A stretch of DNA of 12,500 nt from Stramonita haemastoma (taxonomy: Eukaryota > Mollusca > Gastropoda > Neogastropoda > Muricidae): NCBI GenBank assembly GCA_030674155.1, contig JASPKP010000838.1, forward strand, positions 15,001 through 27,500. The letters are read 5' to 3'. Positions within the stretch are counted from its first letter, which is position 1. Each line of letters begins with the position of its first letter. Shown here piece by piece: positions 1 through 7,529 of the stretch. The notes below the pieces were generated by a model. It was not told the origin of the DNA. It did not search any database and worked only from the letters and a program-made list of their open reading frames with translations. Position numbers and translations under genes: made by a program.

Positions 1-337
1 GTTCCACGATGACCTCCAAAACAGCAGAGGAGGCAGATGCTGTTTCAGAAAACTGGGCAGAAACTTGATTATAGTGGAGATGATGCCTTGTCCACAGTAC
101 ACCCCCACTCTCTCAGCCAAGAGGGCATAAAAGAACAAGTCAGCGTTGGAGATGTTCTCCAAAGGCTAACTAGCCCCAAGGGCTGCAGCACATAACAGAC
201 TGTGTAAGTCAAGCCTCCTGGTCAGAGAGTCGTAGTAGTCGATCACTAAAAGACTAAGATGTAAAGTGCAATTCCATGGCCATGAGTGGGAAAGAAAGCC
301 ACTGATCATACAGCCTCTCACTTTGTTGTTGCCCCCA
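1..337. other. Unassigned non-coding sequence
   Basis: No recognisable gene. The longest open stretch from the window edge (about 38 codons, plus strand) has no domain I recognise and stops near 130. The sequence is of ordinary complexity, unlike most of the window, so it may be unique DNA or an old dispersed repeat. I cannot tell which without a genome comparison. Confidence 0.4.
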
Positions 338-346
338 GCATCAATG

Positions 347-702
347 CAAGGGGGTACGGATAGCCTAGTGGTCAGAACATTGCGCTGGCAATTTGACGAC
401 CCGAGTTCGAGTCTGGTCGAGGAGATTTTTCTCCTGGAGTTAACATCAGCGCTGACTCCACTCTCCCCAAAAGTCCTTCGGATGAGACTTTAAACCGAGG
501 CCCCGTGTGCGAACGCACTCAGAACATCTTGCGCACACATTAAATCCTGTTCCGCTTTTCGTAAGAGTAGACCATCGTGTGCCGGTGGGGAACAGGTGAC
601 AATATTTACAAAACTGCATACACACGGGGATCGGATGAAAAAAGCACATGATTGCTTATTCTGTTATCCTCGATATAAAAGAATAAAAATTAAAAGAAAT
701 AT
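347..702 (+). mobile_element. tRNA-derived SINE, family A copy 1 (complete, with TSD)
   Basis: Complete SINE of about 356 bp. The tRNA-like head has an A box TAGCCTAGTGG (361-371) and a B box GAGTTCGAGTC (403-413). A short hairpin follows (420-435), then a body that recurs four more times in this window, and an A-rich end around 676-702. The 9-bp sequence GCATCAATG lies immediately before (338-346) and immediately after (703-711), which is the target-site duplication expected from retrotransposition. SINEs encode no protein; they are transcribed by Pol III from the internal boxes and copied by LINE enzymes in trans. Retention of the duplication suggests a fairly recent insertion. The family name is unknown to me. 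Confidence 0.88.
361..413 (+). promoter_or_regulatory. Internal Pol III promoter (A and B boxes) of SINE A copy 1
   Basis: A box TAGCCTAGTGG at 361-371 and B box GAGTTCGAGTC at 403-413, about 31 bp apart, as in tRNA genes. The B box has one change from the GGTTCGANNC type (G-A-G in place of G-G-G), so promoter strength may be reduced. Confidence 0.7.
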
Positions 703-756
703 GCATCAATGGTACAATTCTGTTGAAAGCAACGAGAGAGGAAGGCCCCAAACGCA

Positions 757-884
757 AGCACCGCAGTGCTACACGAGCCGAAGCTCTTGTGGTAGTGTCA
801 TGGTCGGTAATTGTTGTCTCTTTAAAGAGGTCAACAATTCTCTCCCGTGCCAAAGTCAGTTGCACCGGGCCTGACTTGTCAGGC
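757..884. other. Cluster of four consecutive hairpins
   Basis: Four inverted repeats follow one another: AGCAC/GTGCT with loop CGCA (757-770); an abutting stem ACA-C-GAGC/GCTC-T-TGT with one mismatch and loop CGAA (771-790); AATTGTTG/CAACAATT (809-816/832-839) enclosing the perfect palindrome CTCTTTAAAGAG (818-829); and GCCTGA/TCAGGC with loop CTTG (869-884). No known RNA family or transposon end was recognised. It could be a structured RNA, an old DNA-transposon end, or chance. Confidence 0.4.
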
Positions 885-988
885 ATTTATTATTAATTAA
901 CGGCAGCGCAACACGTTGATATCTCGCTCGTTTTTGGAAGACAACATTAACTGCTGTCTGACCGTTCGACGACGACGACAATGATGAC

Positions 989-1435
989 AAGAAGAAGAAG
1001 AAGAAGAAGAAGAAGAAGAAGAAGAAGAAGAAGAAGAAGAAGAAGAAGAAGAAGAAGAAGAAGAAGAAGAAGAAGAATTGCAAAGAAGAAGAAGAAGAAG
1101 AAGAAGAAGAATTGCAAAGAAGAAGAAGAAGAAGAAGAATTGCAAAGAAGAAGAAGAAGAAGAAGAAGAAGAAGAATTGCAAAGAAGAAGAAGAAGAAGA
1201 ATTGCAAAGAAGAAGAAGAAGAAGAAGAAGAAGGAGAAGGAGAAGAAGAAGAATTGCGAAGAAGAATTGCGAAGAAGAATTGCGAAGAAGAAGAAGAAGA
1301 AGAAGAAGAAGAAGAAGAAGAAGAAGAAGAAGAAGAAGAAGAAGAAGAAGAAGAAGAAGAATTGCGAAGAAGAATTGCGAAGAAGAAGGAGAATTGCGAA
1401 GAAGAAGGAGAATTGCGAAGAAGAAGAAGAAGAAT

Positions 1436-1466
<31 letters not shown>

Positions 1467-1512
1467 AAGAAGAAGAAGAAGAAGAAGAAGAAGAAGAAGA
1501 AGAAGAAGAAGA
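989..1512 (+). repeat. (GAA)n array with TTGC interruptions
   Basis: About 520 bp of GAA repeats broken by 13 interruptions. Five read ATTGCAAA (starting 1077, 1111, 1139, 1176, 1201), seven read ATTGCGAA (1253, 1266, 1279, 1361, 1374, 1393, 1412) and one reads ATTAAG (1434). Every spacing between them is 13 or larger by a multiple of 3, so each is a 4-base insert in an otherwise exact triplet lattice. The Lys/Arg/Glu-rich and Ser/Phe/Leu-rich open frames here are translations of this repeat, not proteins. GAA·TTC tracts are known to form triplex DNA. Confidence 0.95.
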
Positions 1513-1863
1513 TGAAACGAAAGAATTGCTTGGGGAAGTAAAAGGGTTGAGGGAGTAGGATGGGGGAAGCAGAGAGGCGGGAGAGGGGGGAGGGGAGGGG
1601 GAAGGGGGACAAAACACCTGAGAAAACACACACACCCCTCATGGAGCATGGTTGTTACAGTCACTGGTGACGTAATGTTTCGCCCAGGTCTGTGCCTGGG
1701 AACATGGCATTTAGAACATCAGCACGTGCAATGACGTTAGTTAGTTAGTTAGTTAATTAGTTGGTTAGTTAGTCAGTTAATTACTGAGTTTTGTTTTGTT
1801 GATTGGTTTGTTTGGTAAGTAAATTGCTTTCTTATAGTTAGAGAGTTTCTGTTATTTTATCTG
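1513..1863. other. Non-coding region with G-rich block, small hairpin and degenerate (TTAG)n
   Basis: No gene seen. It holds a G-rich block at 1561-1608, a perfect hairpin CCCAGG/CCTGGG with 6-base loop (1683-1700), a degenerate TTAG tetranucleotide array (about 1737-1782), and T/G-rich sequence up to the SINE at 1864. Confidence 0.6.
1585..1608 (+). other. G-quadruplex-type G-rich run
   Basis: Four runs of 4 to 6 G separated by one or two A. This satisfies the usual intramolecular G-quadruplex pattern on the plus strand. It lies just right of the GAA array, with no gene nearby to suggest a regulatory role. Confidence 0.6.
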
Positions 1864-2176
1864 TTCTTTTATTTCAACGATAATGGAACGAGCAACCATG
1901 TGCTTTTTCTTTTTTAACATTCAATCTCCGTGTGTATGCAGTTTTTTAATTTTTTTGTCATCCGTTCCTACCGGCACACAATCGCCTATAGCCTACTCTT
2001 TTGAAAAGTGGAACGGGGTTTAACATGTGCGCAAGATGTTCGGCCCACATTCGCACACGGGACCTCGGTTTATAGTCTCATCCAAATGACTTTTAGGGGC
2101 AGTGGAGTCGGCACTGATGTTAACTCCAGAGAAAAAAATCCTCTTGAACGAGATTCCAACCCGGATCAGCAGGCTA

Positions 2177-2184
<8 letters not shown>
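1864..2184 (-). mobile_element. tRNA-derived SINE, family A copy 2 (head damaged)
   Basis: Reverse-strand copy of the family A SINE. Its body matches copy 1 over the blocks for the G/A-rich 3' end, the GTGTGC/CGGAAC region and the central GACT-TTAAACC-GAGG region. About 30 bp of the tRNA-like head is missing between the B-box side (near 2160) and the first bases of the head (GGCTATTCCG on the plus strand, 2172-2181). The remaining head end passes directly into (GT)n. The copy is diverged (T-rich slips near 1905 and 1945) and looks older than copies 1 and 3. Confidence 0.82.

Positions 2185-2274
<90 letters not shown>
2181..2274 (+). repeat. (GT)47 microsatellite
   Basis: Uninterrupted GT dinucleotide of 94 bp, starting at the outer end of the minus-strand SINE. 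The Cys-Val and Thr-His open frames here are spurious. Confidence 0.97.
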
Positions 2275-2275
<1 letters not shown>

Positions 2276-2452
2276 TTCAATTTTACGTTGTTCACTTAAT
2301 GTGATATTAGACGGGGAGAGTGGGGGGGGGGGGGGGGGGGAGTGGAGTGGGGGTTGATGAGATGGAAGATGTAGCAAGATACTAATTCCAAACAATACAA
2401 AAATAAAAAATAAAACAAGGCAAAGAAACACAAAAAGAACAACCCTCAGAAC
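2275..2452. other. Non-coding spacer with G19 run
   Basis: No gene seen. Contains a G19 homopolymer (2322-2340) followed by G-rich sequence, then an A-rich stretch (about 2385-2450) next to the 3' end of the LINE. The A-rich stretch may be LINE 3' sequence, flanking DNA, or the tail of another retroposon. Confidence 0.5.
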
Positions 2453-2544
2453 AACAACAATAGCAACAAAACTATGCTAACAGCAGAACCTGAACATTTG
2501 GAATCATTCTGATTTCAAATCTGTTGCAGACGCATTGTCAAATT

Positions 2545-2754
2545 TTACAAAAATGAAGCTACTGGGGATCGCATCAGGGATAATGCTATCTCACACAATA
2601 GCCTTGGATTCGTAAGAACCTCGTGTAGGGACTTATTTTGAAATGATGGTAGGAACTTTTTTAAACCCGAACAGTGATACAAAACATGAATATTTGAAAG
2701 TTTTTCACCGCATATACATTGTATATTTTTTTGCAAATTTTGCTCGAAAAGCAT
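2545..2754 (-). pseudogene. LINE ORF2 segment 6: C-terminal Cys/His knuckle-like end
   Basis: The true frame starts near 2728 with CICGEKLSNIHVLYHC, a C-x-C-x(8)-H-x(4)-C pattern like the terminal knuckle of I/Jockey-type LINE ORF2 proteins, thought to bind nucleic acid. About 45 further residues run to the stop at 2545. This makes the C-terminus complete, so the copy has lost no domain at its 3' end. Confidence 0.75.
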
Positions 2755-3403
2755 TTAGTTTCAATCTGTAGATTAGAGTAACAGTTTTTCTGGTACAAGA
2801 TTTTTGATAACCGTACTGAGTACAAAGAATGTTCTCAAAATCTAGATATGAACAATTATACAGGGGATATCCAGCCTCTTCCTGTTTCTTTTTAACATGT
2901 TTCCAGCAAATATTTTGAAGCAGTGCATAACCCTCACGAATAGAAAGCGGAACATGTACGACAGTAGAACAGGAAGAATGATTTGCTGCTGATTTGGCTA
3001 CTTTGTCAACCTTTTCATTACCATAAATACCACAGTGAGATGGAACCCAGCAGAAAGTAACATTAGATCCTCTCAGAATTAAAAAGTGTACTAAATGATT
3101 GATTTCAGTTATAATATCCTGTCTAGCATTAGATTCTGAGTTACAAAGTGACTGTAAAACAGATCTCGAGTCAACACAGAACAAAACCGGCAAAATAGTT
3201 TTAGGAAAATCAAGCAGGAAGTACAAAGCCATTAAAATAGCTGTAAGTTCAGCTGTAAAAATGGAATGATGTTTGCTGATATAAAAGGATTTTTCAACCT
3301 TTAAAGTAGGAATAAAGAAAGCAGCCCCTGCTTCCTTATTTTCAAGAAGAGATCCATCAGTGTAAACTTTAACATGAGAAGGGTATGTGTTTTCTAGATG
3401 CAA
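2705..3403 (-). pseudogene. LINE ORF2 segment 5: RNase H domain
   Basis: Encodes a type I RNase H that would degrade the RNA strand of RNA:DNA hybrids during retrotransposition. Numbering from the TTG at 3403, the four active-site carboxylates are visible: D16 in VYTDGS, E52 in TAELTAI, D78 in CVDSRS and D133 in GNEKVDKVAK. The histidine in WVPSHCG (H123) is also present. The domain is therefore complete by motif. About 80 residues of C-terminal extension follow. The frame then breaks in an A7 tract (2726-2732), and the last few residues are out of frame. Confidence 0.9.
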
Positions 3404-3932
3404 CCTTTACATATGAACCAAGGATAAGCTCATTGTCCTCTTTTTTTAAAGATGAATAATTGATATCAAAATTTGCCCTCTGAAGTTCCCAATTTGGACA
3501 CGGTGATAAAGGAGGTGTAGAATTTTGCCATTCTTTAATATTGATTTTTGACTCTTTGAGAAGACCGGCAGTGTAAGTACCAATTGTAGCAAGAGAAGAA
3601 ATATTTTTAGCTCTTTTGGGGAAATCTGAGTCAGATCTGATTGTAGTTTCCAATGCAATATTGTTTTCAATAGTTGAACTTCTCAAAATATACTTTGAAA
3701 CGGCTAGATTACGATATTCATCTAAAGGCAGTACTTTTAGTTCTCTGTATGTTCCTAAAGACGACGTATGAAATGGAACTCCCAAAGCAATACGGAAGGC
3801 TTTACAATCCAAACTTTGAATTTTGTTCAATAGATATTTAGGGCACTGAAAAACAATTCTTGACCATATGTTAGTTTGGAACGAACCAGAGATAATGCTA
3901 AATGTTTTAAAACTAATGAATTTTGTGCCCAT
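3369..3932 (-). pseudogene. LINE ORF2 segment 4: thumb / connection region before RNase H
   Basis: The true frame begins near 3840 with a PKYLLNKIQSLD-type stretch that is common after the polymerase in RNase H-bearing LINEs; residues before that are out of frame. The middle part (ALGVPFHTSSLGTYRELKVL, then VSKYILR) is the usual helical connection. No catalytic residues are expected here. It ends near 3406-3408 by a one-base shift into the RNase H frame. The assignment rests on position and family resemblance; the segment alone is not diagnostic. Confidence 0.8.
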
Positions 3933-4591
3933 ACTTGTCTACTGATTGCCTTTAAAATATTCAGACTTCTTCTGGCTTTGTTCAAGGTATATTCAATATG
4001 ACAATGCCATGTTAACTTTGAAGTAAGTGTAATACCTAGAAACTTTATCATAGGCTTGTAATCTAGAACTTTATCACCGATCTTAAAGACAGGAAGGTTA
4101 GGAGGATCAGCACCACTGTTAAAAAGCATCATTTGTGTCTTTTCTGTAGAAAGACTTAAGCCGTTATCTACCATATACCTATTAATCCTATCCAATTCAA
4201 GCTGATATAATTTTCTAACATAGTTTAACTGTCTTTTTGGTGTTATCTTTTTCATTGTTACTCTTTTCCACATACAAACGTCATCAGCATACTGAACAAG
4301 AACAACATTGTCCGATACAGACTTTGAGAGGTCATAAAGTAAAATATTAAATAAATAGGGTGCAATCACTGAACCTTGTGGTATACCCATTTGTAAAATT
4401 CTACTTGAGGAATAAGAATTTCCAACTTTTGCCTGGATGCTTCTTCCAGTAAGAAAATTTTTCAGATAGTAATAAATAAAACCTGACAATCCAATACATT
4501 TTAGTTTATATAATAGTCTAGCATGCCCAACCTTGTCATACGCTTTGTTAATATCACAGAAAGTGGCAAGTATATTTTTTTCTGCGAGCAA
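3827..4591 (-). pseudogene. LINE ORF2 segment 3: reverse transcriptase catalytic core
   Basis: Carries the polymerase active site. Numbering from 4591: DINKAYD (13-19, motif A with the first catalytic Asp), GIPQGSVIAP (69-78, motif B), YADD (101-104, motif C with the paired catalytic Asps), NGLSLSTEKTQ (143-153, motif D region) and FLGITL (184-189, motif E region). All three catalytic aspartates are present, so this part looks undamaged. The genuine frame begins near 4576; the first five residues are the shadow of the previous frame. The segment ends by a frame change near 3841-3843, where one C appears to be missing on the coding strand. Confidence 0.9.
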
Positions 4592-5399
4592 ATTGATGTT
4601 TAATTTGAGTAGTCAGCTTTACTAGGTGGTCCATAGTTGATCTTCCTTTTCTAAATCCTGCTTGATTTACTGGGAGGATTTTATTTTTATCACAGTAATA
4701 CACCAGCCTGTTCAAAATAAGTTTTTCCATTAGTTTCCCAACATGTGATGTAAGTGCCACAGGTCTATAACTACTTGTATCACTTTTTGATTTACCTTGT
4801 TTAAGTATGGGAACGATGATAGACTGCTTCCATATTAGAGGTAGTTTACCTTCTATCCAGCACTGTTGGAATAATCTATGTAGTAAAATAACCCAGTTTT
4901 TTGGTAAATGTTTCAACATTTGATTGGAAATTGCATCTACTCCTACTGAGGTTTTCTTATTGCTAAGAGATCTAATGACATCCTCAAGTTCTGGCACTGT
5001 AATCGGCGCGTTTATAAATGATGTATTATCAGGAAAAGGATCTTTATACATATCTTTTGGTATTTCTTCATTTCTAAAAGCAATTTCTGACTGTGAAAGA
5101 CTTGTATTGCTCATGGTATTCGCAAACATATCAACAAAAGCTTCAGCCTTGTCAGAGTTAGATGGGAACTCTTTATCTTTAATTATGATTGGACAAGATG
5201 GTTGCTGTATACCATTTTTCATTTCCTTAAACTTTTTCCATACTTTCTGCAGATCCTTATGTGAAAAAACCTCCTGCTTACAAAAGTTGGACCAGAATTC
5301 AAGTTTAACTTGTTCAATAACTTTATCACATGCTTTATTAGCTAGTTTCAACAATCTATGATTATCTTGTGATTCATTTTTTAAGTAAGTTTTGAATGC
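4554..5399 (-). pseudogene. LINE ORF2 segment 2: linker and N-terminal reverse transcriptase
   Basis: Continues the endonuclease frame after the one-base shift at 5400-5406. Numbering from the TTG at 5354, residues 1-110 form the linker between endonuclease and polymerase. After it come the first RT blocks: VGVDAISNQML (137-147), SYRPVALTS (195-203) and NQAGFRKGRST (230-240), corresponding to fingers motifs 0 to 2 of LINE reverse transcriptases. The frame ends shortly after, where another A7 tract (4575-4581) shifts the reading frame, and its last few residues are out of frame. There is no internal stop inside the segment. Confidence 0.88.
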
Positions 5400-6363
5400 T
5401 TTTTTTCTTTATAACAGCATTTTCACAGGCTTCATTCCACCATATGTTCCCTGCATGTATATCAGACTTCACAGATGAACATTTAGGAATAGAACAATCT
5501 GCAGCTCTTAAAACTATTTTTGTAAATCTGTCATAAAACGTATCTATGTCATCAGATTGTATACTGCTGGTGTCATATACTTTTAGAAAAGATTGAAACA
5601 GGTCCCATTTTGCTTTATTGTAGTTATATTTTGGAATTATATCTTTGACTTTTTCATTATGTGCTGGCCTCCCATATAACGTAATGATAATAGGTAAGTG
5701 ATCACTACCTAGAGAATCACTGTAGGTTTCCCATGTACAATATGGAGCTAAAAGAGTAGAAATAAGGGAGAGATCTATAGCACTAGCTCTTTGACTTGCG
5801 ATATCTGGAATCCTCGTAACATTTCCGTCATTAAGGAGGTATAAAGAGGAATCAATAATATTCTCCAGAAATCGCTTACTAGTGATAGAATACAAGTTAT
5901 CCTTCTCCCAAAAAGGAGAATGAGCATTGAAATCACCAGCTATTATCCATTTTTCTTTTGATAGATTTATAGATCTCACCCAATCTGTGTTATCTTCATG
6001 TGGACCTTTTGGCAGATAAACAGAAACAATATTTACGATGTGATCATCACTTAGTTTTACTCGAACTGCACATGAATGTATGTTCTGAGTATTGTCTGAA
6101 ACAGGAGAGGGGCATGGGCTATACTTCAATGTTTCATGTACATAAATGGCTGTCTTTATTTTATTATTAGTGCCTGCTCCTTCGTGAATAGGAGGATAAT
6201 GAAAAGAAGGCAGCTTTGGTAAGTTACTTTCATCTACATTCAGGGACTGAAAAATAAGTATCTCATACTTCACTGAGGCAAGATGTTGAAGAAGATACGA
6301 ATGATTTGTGTTGATAGACCTACAGTTCCACTGCATTATTTTGACAAGATGCGTTCTGCACAT
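5374..6363 (-). pseudogene. LINE ORF2 segment 1: EEP endonuclease domain
   Basis: 329 codons from ATG at 6363. The fold is the exonuclease-endonuclease-phosphatase domain that nicks target DNA to prime reverse transcription. Visible blocks: QWN (residues 11-13), VYLP (115-118), GDFNAH (143-148) and SDHLP (220-224), matching the Asn, Tyr, Asp/Asn and Asp-His sites. The usual QE(T) block, which supplies the metal-binding Glu, reads Q39-S40 here. The ATG is a likely native start because it sits ten codons before the first domain motif and the leader upstream is full of stops. The last eight or so residues are out of frame: the true frame continues in the next segment after the A7 tract at 5400-5406. 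Classed as pseudogene because of the break. Confidence 0.88.
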
Positions 6364-6720
6364 AATGGACTGTCTTTAAAAACTAAAGTATGCACAACAA
6401 TTAGTCATATATTATCAGAGAAAATACTAAACACCCCCTAAGCAAACACAAAAATCCCACAAAAAACCCTATACAAGAGTCAAACAGCAACTCAAAACTG
6501 AGATGAAGAGCTTAGTCTAAAGGAAAAGAATTAGCAACAAACCAACCAAACAAAAACTACATAAACTTATGTGATATCAAACCACAAGTTTAGAGCCTTA
6601 AGCAATAATAGATCTAATACAATATAATGACTTGACTAATGGCGGTAAAAATGTTAAAACATATAACTATTATAGCCCAAATGCTAAGTTACTGCAATGT
6701 TCATTTTGTATGGTATTAAT
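6364..6720 (-). other. AT-rich leader upstream of LINE ORF2
   Basis: 357 bp with stop codons in all three minus-strand frames and no ORF1 remnant that I can see. Composition resembles the LINE and differs sharply from the GC-richer sequence that starts at 6721. Best read as 5' untranslated sequence, or the spacer between ORF1 and ORF2 if the segment at 6721-6990 belongs to the same element. Confidence 0.55.
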
Positions 6721-6990
6721 TCAGAACCAGTCACCCAACACATCGAATCTGTTGTGCCAGAATCCTACATGGTCACCAGCAGCGTAGCCAGGAAAATGTC
6801 GCATGGGGTAGAGCTCAGGTAGGTGCCGTGGGGGACGTCTCGTGGTCTTCTTGGGTGTCTTCCAGAACAGTCCCCTCACGTGCCTCCCAAGGTTCCTCGC
6901 CAAAACGCTGGCCCCTCTCTGTGTTGGGTGTAGCCCATCTCGCAGAGACCTGTAGCTAGTGTCCAAGTTGGAGTGACTTACAAACGAAAT
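6721..6990 (-). pseudogene. C-terminal fragment of an SGNH/GDSL-hydrolase-like domain
   Basis: About 89 codons on the minus strand ending at the TGA at 6723-6721. Near the start is RSLRDGLHPTQRGASVLARN, which matches the last conserved block of SGNH/GDSL esterases, where Asp and His of the catalytic triad sit in a D-x-x-H motif (here DGLH). The rest is basic (KTPKKTTRRPPRH), then a stretch I do not recognise. The N-terminal blocks with the catalytic Ser, Gly and Asn are absent: upstream the frame runs into (GT)n repeat, so any Thr-His-rich N-terminus is spurious. Esterase-like domains are known in ORF1 of some LINEs (CR1 group), and this fragment lies upstream of a LINE ORF2 on the same strand. 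Its higher GC content suggests a different origin. Both readings remain open. Confidence 0.55.
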
Positions 6991-7094
6991 ATTTGTGTGT
7001 GTTTGTGTGTGTGTGTTTGTGTGTGTTTGTGTGTGTGTGTTTGTGTGTTTGTGTGTTTTGTGTGTGTGTGTGTTTGTGTTTGTGTGTGTGTTTG

Positions 7095-7142
<48 letters not shown>

Positions 7143-7195
7143 TGTGTATGTGTGTGTGTGCACAACCACCCACCCACCCACCCACTCATCCAGTC

Positions 7196-7230
<35 letters not shown>

Positions 7231-7237
7231 CACACAC

Positions 7238-7302
<65 letters not shown>

Positions 7303-7337
7303 AAACACACACAGACACAGACACAGACACAGACACA

Positions 7338-7416
<79 letters not shown>
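6991..7416. repeat. (GT)n – spacer – (AC)n inverted dinucleotide array
   Basis: 6993-7160 is GT repeat with many TTTG variants. 7161-7197 is a CCCA-rich spacer. 7197-7416 is AC repeat that includes an ACAGAC hexamer stretch (about 7311-7341) and short breaks. The two arms are complementary in pattern, so one strand can fold into a long imperfect hairpin. All open frames here (Cys-Val, Thr-His) are repeat translations. Confidence 0.95.
7169..7183 (-). other. G-quadruplex motif in the spacer of the inverted array
   Basis: On the minus strand this reads GGGTGGGTGGGTGGG: four G3 runs with single-T loops, a class known to fold into very stable parallel quadruplexes. It lies exactly between the GT and AC arms. 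Confidence 0.75.
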
Positions 7417-7421
<5 letters not shown>

Positions 7422-7423
7422 TG

Positions 7424-7500
7424 TATCGGTGGTCTGGATGTAACACACCTGCCTAGAAAGCCAAAAGTCCAGGTAGGAAGTGTGAGGCTGTTTTGATCTC
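7424..7500 (+). repeat. Possible tRNA-derived head of another short repeat
   Basis: GTATCGGTGGTCTGGATGTAA resembles a tRNA D-arm/A-box region and is followed by an anticodon-arm-like CTGCCTAGAAAGCC and AGTCCAGGT. The B box that should follow is not intact (AGGTAGGAAG). It may be a decayed SINE head abutting the tail of the family A copy at 7530, or chance resemblance. Confidence 0.3.
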
Positions 7501-7529
7501 CCTGTTGGGCCGAAACTTTTCCCTATCCG

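Larger units (their letters stand above)
2453..6720 (-). mobile_element. Non-LTR retrotransposon (LINE), I-superfamily-like, frameshifted ORF2
   Basis: Reading on the minus strand, the domains are: apurinic-type endonuclease (EEP), reverse transcriptase, RNase H, then a Cys/His knuckle-like segment. That order is typical of I-superfamily LINEs (I, Nimb and relatives); the exact clade is not settled. The coding part spans 6363 to 2545 (about 3.8 kb) in six successive frame segments that overlap in order with no domain missing. Three breaks lie in A7 tracts (5400-5406, 4575-4581, 2726-2732), each one base too long for the downstream frame. Another is near 3406-3408 (one base extra) and one near 3841-3843 (one base missing). 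Outer limits are inferred: a change from AT-rich to GC-richer sequence at 6720/6721, and a weak 7-bp repeat TCAGAAC at 2446-2452 and 6721-6727. No upstream ORF1 was found in the AT-rich leader. Confidence 0.85.

Noticed and set aside
361..413. Functional tRNA gene (also considered at 7832-7884, 9064-9127 and 11709-11760)
   Set aside because: A and B boxes are present but acceptor stems do not pair and the sequence continues into a shared SINE body; these are tRNA-derived heads.
897..1664. Long open frames rich in Ser/Phe/Leu or Lys/Arg/Glu across the GAA array
   Set aside because: All frames on both strands stay open because the repeat lacks stops; residues switch type at each 4-base TTGC insert. 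No domain, start context or unique sequence supports a protein.
2294..2313. Similarity of ACTTAATGTGATATTAGACG to 11311-11330 (17 of 20 bases)
   Set aside because: The match does not extend on either side, so it is too short and AT-rich to claim a shared repeat.
4924..5361. Plus-strand open frame of 145 codons inside the LINE
   Set aside because: Antisense shadow of the RT segment, which has clear motifs on the minus strand.
2726..5406. Programmed frameshifting at A7 tracts in the LINE
   Set aside because: The downstream frame needs one base skipped at three different places, plus opposite or other shifts elsewhere. Multiple required events within one protein are far more likely indels or sequencing errors.
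6956..7496. Cys-Val and Thr-His open frames over the dinucleotide arrays (also at 2008-2304, 8486-8949 and 9907-10191)
   Set aside because: Pure translations of GT/CA repeat; the only unique coding-like part nearby is the SGNH-like segment below 6990.
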